Assembly: GCA_947627175.1 (NCBI GenBank)
Contig: CANQVA010000004.1
Location: 1 to 64,000 of the forward strand
From: an uncultured Ruminococcus sp.
GTDB lineage: Bacteria > Bacillota > Clostridia > Oscillospirales > Ruminococcaceae
Direction: 5' to 3'
DNA length: 64,000 nt
In this document: positions 35,601 through 44,000 of the stretch, one piece after another
How the letters are laid out: each line of letters opens with the position of its first letter
How positions within the stretch are numbered: position 1 is the first letter of the stretch
The notes under the pieces: model-generated
Told to the model about the DNA's origin: nothing
The model's input: only the letters and a program-made list of their open reading frames with translations
Database searches by the model: none
Made by a program: the position numbers and the translations under genes

Positions 35601-36125
35601 CGCATAGTCAGGTTCATTCTGAACAGATATTGAATAAAGGTCAACATTATTATTTTTCATGTAAGTACCGAAATCATTAAGATGCTGTGCATAAGCAGCA
35701 TAATTTGATTTAGGTAAATGAAGTTTGCCGTTGCTTCCGCCTGATTCTGCGAGATTTGCAGGCGGTTCCCACGGTGTCGCAAAAACATATGCCCCCATTT
35801 TTGAGGCGAATTGTGCCGTCGGGAGAGCCTTATTCCATTGATTTTTGTCGGGATTGACAAAAACACGAAGTACAGTAAGTCCGAGTTCATTATCTCCATT
35901 GCCGAAAGCCGTCTGTCTCTGAGCTTCTGAAAGGTCAGCACCTGTCCATTCAGGGTGGTTTATACCGCCAAAACCACGTATTGTCTGATATTCTTTGTTG
36001 ACATCAATTACAACCTCACTTGCGGCTACAGCGTTTTTCTGTTCAGGCATTGCGGCTGTCAATGTAAACAGCATCGCAGAAGTTGTCAATAATGCTGAAA
36101 GTTTTTTTATAACTTTAGTTTTCAT
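32643..36125 (-). CDS. Cellulosomal GH30-CBM22-dockerin-GH43-CBM6-like xylan-degrading enzyme
   Basis: The 1160-residue secreted enzyme has a signal peptide (about 1-35), then a GH30 (glucuronoxylanase-like) domain (about 38-430; acid/base Glu in 'SVQNEPDY', nucleophile in 'WMTEVYV'). A TNP-repeat linker leads to CBM22 (about 460-610) and a type I dockerin (about 623-690; 'GDINSDGLINSFDL' and 'ADVDQNGEYNVNDA'). A GH43 domain (about 715-1030; base Asp in 'DPGVMEYNG', Glu in 'YVFEDSG') and a CBM6-like end module follow. GH30 cuts the xylan backbone; GH43 removes arabinose or xylose. The internal dockerin should anchor it to a cellulosome scaffold. The AraC gene is divergent. Confidence 0.92.
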   Translation of the reverse strand: MKTKVIKKLSALLTTSAMLFTLTAAMPEQKNAVAASEVVIDVNKEYQTIRGFGGINHPEWTGADLSEAQRQTAFGNGDNELGLTVLRVFVNPDKNQWNKALPTAQFASKMGAYVFATPWEPPANLAESGGSNGKLHLPKSNYAAYAQHLNDFGTYMKNNNVDLYSISVQNEPDYASEWTYWSTDETTDFIANYGDKITSTRLMSPESFQYAPENASWVPDGGKKYYRKILNNSKAMQNCDVFGTHMYGTTRDWMDFPDLEKSGKEIWMTEVYVPNSEADSANRYPEALQVSENIHNAMVVGNMSAYTWWYIRRSYGLMTEDGKISKRGYCMAQYSKYVRPGNVRVDATEQPEKDVLVSAYKGDDNQVAIVAINKGSTEYTQSFKVNSNISDVDRYRTSASENLAPTLNMDFTDDHFYAQLPANSVSTFVVTLASDGSTTNPTNPTNPTNPTTPDETITPNDYGWYFADGFEGSTCDWNTRGSGEILTSGRTAYVGSESLLVKDRTKSWNGASKTLNKAFEPGKEYSFSANVMYFDGEPTDKFYLKLQYTDKNGDTQYSTIAEATAVKGEWVQLANKNYKIPSDASDMQIYVETAESTNNFYIDEVIGAIAGTSILGAGESKNITLGDINSDGLINSFDLISARKGLANGFSESSEKLSADVDQNGEYNVNDAVLIQKFVLGQINEFPVAEKKTDTVAMEKLFSSITPASSYKKSGENNPLYTQRFGADPGVMEYNGRVYVYMTNDVIEYDNSGNVTENTYGKVNKINCISSDDMVNWTDHGCINVAGSEGIAKWASLSWAPCAAHKTINGKEKFFLYFCNGGNGVCVLTADSPTGPWSDPLGHELITRAVPNCNNIPWLFDPAVFVDDDGTGYLCFGGGVPEGQQAMPSTTRVVKLGDDMTSIVGTPATINAPYVFEDSGINKIGNKYYYTYCSNWNTGGNQYRLSTAGIEYMVADNPLGPYTYGGELFKNQGNFFPGMTGNNHHSIVELNNQLYLFYHSRPVEKAMGIDGNYRSPQVDKITMNGEKMNPVTGTMTGISQLKKLNPYSKVQAETMSNQSNNIAVNGLGDTAVHGTKGGWISVKGADFSKGAKTLTIKASSTDGAVIKVCKGDAKGNAVAYAEIPSNMSEIKVPVTGTLTGNSDLTFVFSGNVDFDYWYFS

Positions 36126-36192
36126 AAATACCTCCTGTTTGAAATATCGTTCATAATAATATTAGTGTAATTGTAACATATGGGAAAAATTT

Positions 36193-36212
36193 TTGTATTG
36201 CATAATTGTTAT
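36193..36212. promoter_or_regulatory. 20-bp motif shared by both xylanase upstream regions
   Basis: TTGTATTGCATAATTGTTAT here matches 44314-44333, upstream of the GH10 gene, at 19 of 20 bases. It lies 68 bp before the GH30/43 start codon and 95 bp before araC. Candidate binding site for the adjacent AraC-family protein. Confidence 0.6.
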
Positions 36213-36246
36213 TTTAATTATATTTATGTAATATGAATTTATACTA

Positions 36247-36275
36247 TTGAAATTTTTTTTGAAATGTAGTATAAT
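36247..36275 (+). promoter_or_regulatory. SigA-type promoter for the AraC gene
   Basis: TTGAAA (36247-36252) and TATAAT (36270-36275) with a 17-bp spacer, 31 bp before ATG 36307. Confidence 0.7.
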
Positions 36276-36306
36276 TAAGTATAACAATTTTTAGGAGGTA
36301 CTTTTT

Positions 36307-37518
36307 ATGAATAAAAATGTCACAAGAGAAGAACTGATTTATATAAGCCGTCAGTTTGCCAATATGTTTGGCTTTCCTGTAAAACTCTATAGAAATAATG
36401 AACTTGTATTCTGTCATTCAACTGCAAATCTGACCGCCGACCCGATGACACTCTGCCTTGATGAGATATTGCAGAAGTCTGAACAAATCAGTTATTATGT
36501 TTATGAAAATTCTTTTTATTACGGTATCGTCAACTGCGGAGAGTATAAATTCGTAACGGGTCCTGTCAGTGAAATAGCACTGTCAGACCATGATTTAAAC
36601 AAACTCGGTTTTAAACTCAAAATAGAAAAAGACGATATTCCGCTTTTTAATTCGGCTATGAAAAGTCTTTCAGGCGTACATCTCGATACACTTATTCAGG
36701 CAATTATCCTGTATAATTTTTCTGTGAACAGAACAATGTATAACATATCAGACATAAGAATAAAGAATGCTGAACAGAACAATTTATCTATTGACATAAA
36801 AGAAAATGAAGTTGCTTATTCAGGTGAAAGAATTTTTATGAATAATGCACGTTCTTATGCGATTGAAAAAGATATGATTAAAAAGGTGATGACCGGCGAT
36901 GTTAAAGGTCTTATTGACGGGGCAACAAAAATTCCGTCTGTAAGTTCGGGAAACCTTGCACCTCACCTTCTGCGTCACAACAAGAATTTCTTCATAAAAC
37001 TTGAAACTATTATTTCACGTACTGCAATTGAAGCAGGTCTTGACGTTGATGAAGTTTTTGCAATTGAAGAAATGTATATCAGAAAATGTGAGTCCCTGAA
37101 CAATATCGACCGCATAAAGAATCTTCAGTATCATATGATAATTGACTATGCAGACAGAGTAAAGAAATTACAGCTATACAACGGTCAAAATTCAAAACTC
37201 GCAAACACTGTTTCAAAATATATACGTGCCAATATATCCCAGCCGATTAAAACAACTGATGTTGCTAAATATTTAGGAAAGAGCAGGGGAGGAGTAACAA
37301 CAGAATTTAAAAAACAGACAGGCATGAACCTTTCAGATTTTATCAGAATGAAAAAAATTCAAGAGGCTCAGGAACTTCTTTATGAAACAAATCAAAGTCT
37401 TGTTACAATAAGTGATTATCTCGGTTTTTCCTCACAAAGTCATTTTACAAGGTTATTCAAGAAAGTTACAGGAGTTACTCCTAAAGAATACAGAGATAAA
37501 AACTATATCGGAAAATGA
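36307..37518 (+). CDS. AraC-family transcriptional regulator
   Basis: The 403-residue cytosolic protein has a C-terminal AraC/XylS double HTH (about 300-400: 'KTTDVAKYLGKSRGGVTTEFK' first helix pair, 'VTISDYLGFSSQSHFTRLFKK' second, 'TGVTPKEYR' end). The N-terminal 280 residues are a long sensor region with no recognised name. It is divergent from the GH30/43 gene, and a motif shared with the GH10 promoter region lies between them, so control of xylan use is the best guess. RBS TAGGAGGT precedes the ATG. Confidence 0.88.
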   Translation: MNKNVTREELIYISRQFANMFGFPVKLYRNNELVFCHSTANLTADPMTLCLDEILQKSEQISYYVYENSFYYGIVNCGEYKFVTGPVSEIALSDHDLNKLGFKLKIEKDDIPLFNSAMKSLSGVHLDTLIQAIILYNFSVNRTMYNISDIRIKNAEQNNLSIDIKENEVAYSGERIFMNNARSYAIEKDMIKKVMTGDVKGLIDGATKIPSVSSGNLAPHLLRHNKNFFIKLETIISRTAIEAGLDVDEVFAIEEMYIRKCESLNNIDRIKNLQYHMIIDYADRVKKLQLYNGQNSKLANTVSKYIRANISQPIKTTDVAKYLGKSRGGVTTEFKKQTGMNLSDFIRMKKIQEAQELLYETNQSLVTISDYLGFSSQSHFTRLFKKVTGVTPKEYRDKNYIGK

Positions 37519-37519
37519 A

Positions 37520-37549
37520 AAAAACTGTGGTATTTTGCCACAGTTTTCT
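37520..37549. terminator. Shared terminator of araC and LRR gene
   Basis: AAAAACTGTGG (37520-37530) pairs with CCACAGTTTT (37538-37547) with A/T runs on both sides; it lies between convergent genes. Confidence 0.85.
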
Positions 37550-37579
37550 TATAGTTATAACTTTTAAATAGTTACTGCT

Positions 37580-38803
37580 TTATATCGAAAAATTCGGCTC
37601 ACTGTAACCGATATTATCGTTCTTGTATCTCATAAGAATCGCCTGTATTTCAACTGTTCCGCCGTTTTGGGTGTGTTGGATAGCGTGTTCAATAATTTTG
37701 TCGATATTTCTTTTTGTGAGCAGGTCTTTTCTTTTGCAAACTTCTGTAATTATTTCAACATTATTTTCATCAATAACATATTTTATCATTTTTATGAAAT
37801 TTTTCTTGACATATGCAAAAATATTTTTATCATCGGGCTTTTGTATAAACATCTGCCATATGATATTATATTTTATTTCATGTGGCATCTTTAAAGAAAA
37901 ATCTTTTAAAGCAACAAGATAAACCTGTTGACCTATTTTATTATTGCTATGTACTTTAATTTCAAAATCCGTTGTTATTACTTTTTCAAGGTTTATACAC
38001 CTTTCAAATGTCTCTTTATAAATTTCTGTTATGCTGTTCAAAATTGTAACACTTTTAAGGCTTGTGCAACATTCAAATGCAAACAAGCCGATTTTTTTCA
38101 CGCTGTCCGGAATTGTTATACTTTTAAGACTTGTACAACCTAAAAATGCACTCCAGCCGATTTCTTTCACGCTGTCGGGAATTGTTATACTTGCAAGACT
38201 TGTACAATTGGCAAATGAAGCTCCACCGATTTCCGTCACGCTGTCATGAATTGTTATACTTGTAAGATTTGTACAATTATAAAATGCCCTATAGCCGATT
38301 TCTTTCACACTGTCGGGAATCGTAACGCTTTTAATATTTTTGTTACCGTAAAATGCACCACAAATTTCCGTAACACCATCAGGAATAATAATATCTGTTT
38401 CACTTCCTATATAGCTCAGAAGAATATTATTTATAATTCCAAAACAATTATTATTTTTACATAAATTTTTAAACCATAGAGTGCTTTCAAATGACTTATA
38501 GCCGATTTTTGTTACGTTGTCCGAAATTGTTATATTTTCAAGATTTGTACACGATAAAAATGCATAACTTTCGATTTCTGTAACGCCATTCGGAATATTT
38601 ATGTTTGTAAGGTTTTTACAATTATAAAATGTCAATTGTCCAATCTTTGTCACGCTGTCGGAAATTATAACACCTGTAAGATTCATGCAGTCTGAAAATG
38701 CCAATTCACCGATTTCTGTAACGCCATAAGGAATAATAACTTCTGTTTCGTCGTTTTCCTGTATGTATTTTTTCAATACACCATTTTCAATTATAAATGA
38801 CAT
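37580..38803 (-). CDS. BspA-like LRR protein, shorter duplicate
   Basis: The 407-residue product has an N-terminal cap (SFIIENGVLKKYIQENDETE), then about ten BspA-type repeats ('ITIPDSVKEIGWSAFLGCTS'). A helical C-terminal domain of about 110 residues begins near 'LKDFSLKMPHEIKYNIIWQM'. No signal peptide or anchor is present, so the protein appears cytosolic unless exported by another route. It is a paralogue of the 38929 gene made by tandem duplication. Strong promoter and AAAGGAG site upstream. Confidence 0.88.
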   Translation of the reverse strand: MSFIIENGVLKKYIQENDETEVIIPYGVTEIGELAFSDCMNLTGVIISDSVTKIGQLTFYNCKNLTNINIPNGVTEIESYAFLSCTNLENITISDNVTKIGYKSFESTLWFKNLCKNNNCFGIINNILLSYIGSETDIIIPDGVTEICGAFYGNKNIKSVTIPDSVKEIGYRAFYNCTNLTSITIHDSVTEIGGASFANCTSLASITIPDSVKEIGWSAFLGCTSLKSITIPDSVKKIGLFAFECCTSLKSVTILNSITEIYKETFERCINLEKVITTDFEIKVHSNNKIGQQVYLVALKDFSLKMPHEIKYNIIWQMFIQKPDDKNIFAYVKKNFIKMIKYVIDENNVEIITEVCKRKDLLTKRNIDKIIEHAIQHTQNGGTVEIQAILMRYKNDNIGYSEPNFSI

Positions 38804-38839
38804 AATTTTTCACTCCTTTTATCAAGAAAATATATATCA

Positions 38840-38868
38840 ATTATACTGTACTTTTCAGTAATTGTCAA
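38840..38868 (-). promoter_or_regulatory. Consensus promoter of the shorter LRR gene
   Basis: On the minus strand TTGACA (38868-38863) and TATAAT (38845-38840) with a 17-bp spacer, both perfect. Confidence 0.85.
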
Positions 38869-38877
38869 TAAAATAAT

Positions 38878-38940
38878 GTTATTCAAAAAAGTTGCAGGAG
38901 TTACTTTGAAAGAATACAGAGATAAAAACTATATCGAAAA
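38878..38940 (+). pseudogene. Duplicated 3' fragment of araC
   Basis: It encodes LFKKVAGVTLKEYRDKNYIE, almost the same as the last 20 residues of the AraC protein at 36307 (LFKKVTGVTPKEYRDKNYIG). Only about 60 bp remain; the frame then runs into the reverse complement of the second LRR gene. It marks the duplication junction and is not a functional gene. Confidence 0.85.
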
Positions 38941-40764
38941 ATTTGGTGAATTAAAACCAATATTATTTTTCTTGTATCTCATAAGAATCGTCTTTATTTC
39001 GCCTGTTCTGCCGTTTTTGGTGTGCTGGATAGCGTATTCAGTGAGTTTATCAATATTTTTCTTTGTGAGCAAGTCTTTCCTTTTGCAGACTGCTTTAATT
39101 ATTTTAACGTTGTTTCTGTCTATAGCATATTTCAGCATTTTTATTGAATTTTTCTTGATATATGCAAGAACATCTTTATCATTGGGTTTTTGCATAAACA
39201 TCTTCCATATGATTTGATACTTTATTTCATAGGGAATATTTAAAGAAAAGTCTTTTAAGGCGATAAGGCGAACCTGGTCATGTATTTTATTATAACCATA
39301 TACTTTAATTTCAAAATCAGGCGTTATTACTTTTTTAAGGCTTGTACAATCTTTAAACGCATTTTCACCGATTTCTGTAACGCTGTCGGGAATTGCTATA
39401 CTTGTAAAGTCTTTGCGAATTTCAAATGCCCGTTTTCCAATTCTTTTCACGTTGTCAGGAATAATAACATAAGTTTCATTGCCAATATATCTCAGAAGAA
39501 TATTATTGATAATTTCAAAATCATTATTATATGAATGAATTGGGAAAAATTCACTCCAGCTAATTTCCATAATGCTGTCGGGAATTATTATACTTGTAAG
39601 ACTTGTACAACCTGAAAATGCCCAACAGCCGATTTCTGTAACGCTTTCAGGAATTATTATACTTGTAAGACTTGTACAACCTAAAAATGCCCATCCTCCG
39701 ATTTCTGTAACGCTATCCGGAATTGTTATATTTGTAAGGCTTTCACAGTTACAAAATGCCCAATTTCCGATTTCTGTAACGCTGTCCGGAATTGTTATAC
39801 TTGTAATGTTTTTATAATCTGAAAATGCATTCCAGCCTATTTTTTTTACGCCGTCAGGAATAATAACATCTGTTTCACTTCCTTTATATCTTAAAAGAAC
39901 ATTATTTATAATTCCAAAACCATCATTATTTTCACATAAATTTTCAAACCATGGAGTTTTTTCAAATTTATTTAATATTTCAATTTCTGTAATATTTTTT
40001 GGAATTATGACGTTTGTAAGACTTGTACAACCTTCAAACGCCACAAAGTTGATTTTTGTAATACTGTAAGGAATTGTTATACTTGTAATACTTTTACAAT
40101 TTTCAAATGCACATCCGTCGATTTCTTTAACGCTGTCCGAAATTTTTATACTTGTAAGGCTTGTACAATCTTCAAATGCCGATGTTCCAATTTCTGTCAC
40201 GCTGTCGGGAATTGTTATGCTTTTAAGACTTCTACAATGTAAAAATGCATCTTTTCCGATTTTTGTAACGCTTTCAGAAAGTGTTATGCTTGTAAGACTT
40301 GTACATTTATAAAATGCCGCTCCACCGATTTCTTTTACGCTGTTCGGAATTGTTATACTTTTAAGACTTGTGCAATTTTCAAATGCCCCCCAGTTGATTT
40401 TTGTAATGTTGTTTGGAATTCTTACACTTGTAAGACTTTTACAATCAAAAAATGTCAATTCTCCAATTACTTTTACGCCGTTCGGAATTGTTATATTTGT
40501 AAGACTTGTGCAACCTAAAAATGCCTTTTCTCCGATTCTTTTAACACTGTTCGGAATTGTTATACTTGTAAGGTTTATACACTGACGAAATGCAAAATCT
40601 TCAATTACTTTTACGCTTCCCGGAATTTTTATGCTTGTAGGGTATTTACAATATGCAAATGCATAAGTTCCGATTTTTGTAACGCCATAAGGAATAACAA
40701 CTTCTGTTTCGTCATTTTCCGGTACATATCCTTTTAATACACCATTTTCAATTATAAATGACAT
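38929..40764 (-). CDS. BspA-like LRR protein, longer duplicate
   Basis: The 611-residue product has the same N-terminal cap (SFIIENGVLKGYVPENDETE) and C-terminal helical domain (LKDFSLNIPYEIKYQIIWKM) as the 407-residue neighbour. It carries about 200 more residues of repeats. There is no signal peptide. It probably reads through into the shorter gene because its own terminator was lost in the duplication. Its repeats contain many near-identical blocks, so length may vary. Confidence 0.88.
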   Translation of the reverse strand: MSFIIENGVLKGYVPENDETEVVIPYGVTKIGTYAFAYCKYPTSIKIPGSVKVIEDFAFRQCINLTSITIPNSVKRIGEKAFLGCTSLTNITIPNGVKVIGELTFFDCKSLTSVRIPNNITKINWGAFENCTSLKSITIPNSVKEIGGAAFYKCTSLTSITLSESVTKIGKDAFLHCRSLKSITIPDSVTEIGTSAFEDCTSLTSIKISDSVKEIDGCAFENCKSITSITIPYSITKINFVAFEGCTSLTNVIIPKNITEIEILNKFEKTPWFENLCENNDGFGIINNVLLRYKGSETDVIIPDGVKKIGWNAFSDYKNITSITIPDSVTEIGNWAFCNCESLTNITIPDSVTEIGGWAFLGCTSLTSIIIPESVTEIGCWAFSGCTSLTSIIIPDSIMEISWSEFFPIHSYNNDFEIINNILLRYIGNETYVIIPDNVKRIGKRAFEIRKDFTSIAIPDSVTEIGENAFKDCTSLKKVITPDFEIKVYGYNKIHDQVRLIALKDFSLNIPYEIKYQIIWKMFMQKPNDKDVLAYIKKNSIKMLKYAIDRNNVKIIKAVCKRKDLLTKKNIDKLTEYAIQHTKNGRTGEIKTILMRYKKNNIGFNSPNFSI

Positions 40765-40800
40765 AATTTTTCACTCCTTTTATCAAGAAAATATATATCA

Positions 40801-40829
40801 ATTATATTGTATTTTTCAGTAATTGTCAA
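40801..40829 (-). promoter_or_regulatory. Consensus promoter of the longer LRR gene
   Basis: On the minus strand TTGACA (40829-40824) and TATAAT (40806-40801) with a 17-bp spacer; a duplicate of the promoter at 38840-38868. Confidence 0.85.
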
Positions 40830-40860
40830 TAAAATAATGTAAATTTTCAGAAATAAGAAA

Positions 40861-40937
40861 GCGACACTCCTCCCCGACTTAAAAAGTCAGGGTATCATGT
40901 CGCAATTCAAATGATTGTCACCGCTAAATGAACAATC
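40861..40937. mobile_element. Hairpin pair resembling an IS200/IS605 element end
   Basis: GCGACA (40861-40866) pairs with TGTCGC (40898-40903) around an inner CCCGACTT/AAGTCAGGG hairpin. A second stem GATTGT/ACAATC follows (40913-40937). The inner AAAAAGTCAGGGTATC-like sequence resembles subterminal hairpins of tnpB-bearing IS605-family elements, but no transposase or tnpB remains. It could instead be a terminator for the xylanase gene. Confidence 0.35.
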
Positions 40938-41001
40938 CCCCAATTAAATTATTTATTAAATGACTGATTACTTTTTTGTGCAGATAAGTCAATCAGTAAA
41001 T

Positions 41002-44000
41002 TTAATTTGCTTTGAATACCGCTCTGACAAAATTATATATATGTGCGTGAATGCTGTTGTCACCATGATAACCGCCGTTGACATAATGCCAGATATGCGG
41101 AACATTGTTTTTAGTAAAATTATTATGATAATTTTCAGGATTTGAATAAACAACAGTGTCATTACTTCCGGCTGTGATAAAGAGGAGAGAGGGAGCTTCT
41201 TTTTCAGAATCCCACTTGAAACTTCCTGTTACTCCGGGAGCAGGGCATATTGCACCAACATATCCGAAAAGGTCAGCACGCTGCATACCTATAAGGAGAG
41301 ATTCTCTGCCACCCATTGAAAAACCTGTTATTGCAGTATTTTCTCTGCCTGTTTTTACGCTGTATGTGCTTTCAATATGGGGCATAAGGTCTTTTGTGAG
41401 GTCATTTATAAAATTATCATATGCGGCATTGTTTGCGTCGTCCATAGCTGAACAGTTTTCCTGCGTTGCACTTGAATAAACATAAGGAAATACAACTATC
41501 ATATCTTCAGCTTCACCCTCAGCAATAGCATTTCCTATAATCTGACGTGTATACATAGTGCCGTTGCCTTCTATAATCATTCTGTCCTGATTTTCCCAGT
41601 AGCCGTGAAGAACGTAAAGAACGGGATATTTTTTGTTTTCGCTATAGTTGGCAGGCAGAAGGATATTATAAGGCTTATTGCGATTACAAGTTGTTGAATA
41701 ATATGTACCCGATTTTACTGTACCATATTGAACGCCTGCTTTTTCTTGTTTTGAATCTTCTGTTTCAAATTCAGAAATTTTTTTTTGTACTATCGGTGTA
41801 TATTCGGACATTGTAAGCATAGCTGATGCAGAATTATCAGGCGTAACTACCGGTTGAGATGCAGTAAATTCATTTATCTGACCGAGAATGAATTTCTGAA
41901 TAAGAACAGCATCGTTAATATTATATTCGCCGTTTTGGTCAACGTCTGCCGAAAGTTTTTCAGATGATTCACTGAAACCGTTTACAAGACCTTTTCTTGC
42001 GGAAATCATGTCGAATGAATCAATTACGCCGTCGGCATTTATATCACCGAGAATAATATTTTTAGATTCTCCCGCACCTAAAATTGTAGTGCCTGCAACT
42101 GCACCTATAGCTTCATCTATATAGAAATTATTTGTTGATTCGGCAGTTTCAATGTAAATCTGCATATTAGAGGCATCTTCAGGAATTTTATAATTTTTGT
42201 TTGCAAGCTGTACCCATTCGCCTTTAATTGCCGTTGCCTCTGCGATAGTGCTGTATTGAGTGTCGCCGTTTGCGTCGGTATACTGTAATTTCATATAGAA
42301 TTTGTCTGTTGCATCGCCGTCAAAGTACATTACATTAGCACTGAAACTGTATTCTTTTCCCGGTTCAAAAGCTCTTGGGCTAAGAGTTTTTGAAGCACCA
42401 TTCCATGCGTCCGTTCTGTCCTTTACTAAAAGTGACTCACTTCCGACATATGCAGTTCTTCCGCTTGTGAGAACTTCTCCGGAACCTCTTATACTCCAAT
42501 CGCAAGTACTTCCTTCAAATCCGTCTGCAAAATACCAGCCGTAATCATTCGGTTCAATCGGCTTGATTTCTCCGCCACCCTGATAATTACTGCCATCTCC
42601 CCATTCAGATTGAGGAATCATTGAAGTAAGTGTTGTATATGCAAGTTTAGGTTGATTGTTTGCATCATAGAGTAATGCGTCGCTTCCTTGTTTAAGCCAT
42701 GAATTGGCATCATTAGGCCCCCATATTGCAACAAGTGTTACTTTTCCGTTATATTTTCCGCTTGTGTTCACGTCCATAGCGTGTTGGAAAATAGCTTTGT
42801 ATTTTTCGGCTTGGTCTTGAAGTGAATATTTACCGCTTTCAAGGGATATATCAAGTTCTGTAACCTGAACGTCACAACCGATTGAAAGGTATTTGTCCAT
42901 AGCTGTTATATATGAATCAGTTCCTGCGAAACCTGTAGCATTTGCGGGAACGTGTGACTGCATTCCCACACCGTCAAGAAGTCCTTTTTCATAGAGGGAT
43001 TTACACATATTATATATAGTATCTCTCTTGTGATCCCAGTATTCATTGTAATCATTGTAATAAAGGTCACAGCCTTCTGGGGCATATTTTCTTGCATAGG
43101 TAAAGGCTTTTTCAACAAAGCTGTTATCGCCGTAAACCTGAACCCAGCCTGATTTACCGCCGGAAGCATTATTGTCACCGGGTTCTCTTGCACCGCCGAA
43201 ATTAGCAGTTCTGTTAGCATCGTCGCTTATACATTCGTTAGCAACGTCATAAGCGTAAAGATTAAGTTGAGGATATTGTTGTTCTATTGTGGAAAACATA
43301 TTTTTTATATAGCTTTCCATACGTTTGTCCATTACATCAGAAGTAACCCAGTTGCCGTTTGCGTCGAAATTCTCCTTGAAAAACCATACAGGTGTCTGAC
43401 TGTGCCATACGAAAGTATGACCTCTCATTGCTATATTGTTCTGAACGCAGAAATCCATAATAGCAGCCGCATTATTTATAGAAACTCCGATATTTGTACC
43501 GCTGCACTGTGACTGTACAAGAGTAGAATCGGGTTTCATTTCGTTTTCGCATTCAATGCTGTTGTAGTCTTTTATAACGTTTGCGGTTATTGCAGAATTT
43601 TTTACAGTTCCGCCGTTAAGAATATTTCCTACTCTGAAATAATCCGCAAATTCGTCTTTAAGACCTTTTTCGCCTGCTGCATATGCTGAAAGACCGCTTT
43701 TTGAAGTAATTTTCACATCATCAAAAGTAAAATCATTTGTGCTGTCTGTTGTGAGAGTGAGCCTAAATTCATAGCTGTTTGCAGGTGCTTTATAATTGGC
43801 AGAAAGTTCTGTCCATTGACCTGCCTTTACATTTTTTTCATCAAGTTCAACGACTGTTTCAACGTCTGTTTCTTCATCTATATATAATAAACTGAGGTGG
43901 AATTTTTCATCTGATTTACTGTAAACACGAACGCTGTAATTATATTCCGTACCGCCGTAAAGATAAAAGCCTTTTGATGAACTTGCACCATCATTTACAG

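Larger units (their letters stand above)
37452..40840. repeat. Tandem duplication of araC 3' end plus LRR gene
   Basis: Unit one runs from 37452 (inside araC) to 38878; unit two runs from there to 40840. The araC tail recurs at 38878-38940. The LRR gene recurs, and the 75-bp upstream region recurs with two mismatches (38804-38877 and 40765-40840). Unit two has lost about 77 bp, including the araC terminator, between two TATATCG words (37504-37510 and 37581-37587 in unit one). Confidence 0.85.

Noticed and set aside
37600..40700. Dense short repeats in the LRR genes as a CRISPR or satellite array
   Set aside because: Spacing follows 23-24 codon LRR units inside long open frames on the minus strand.
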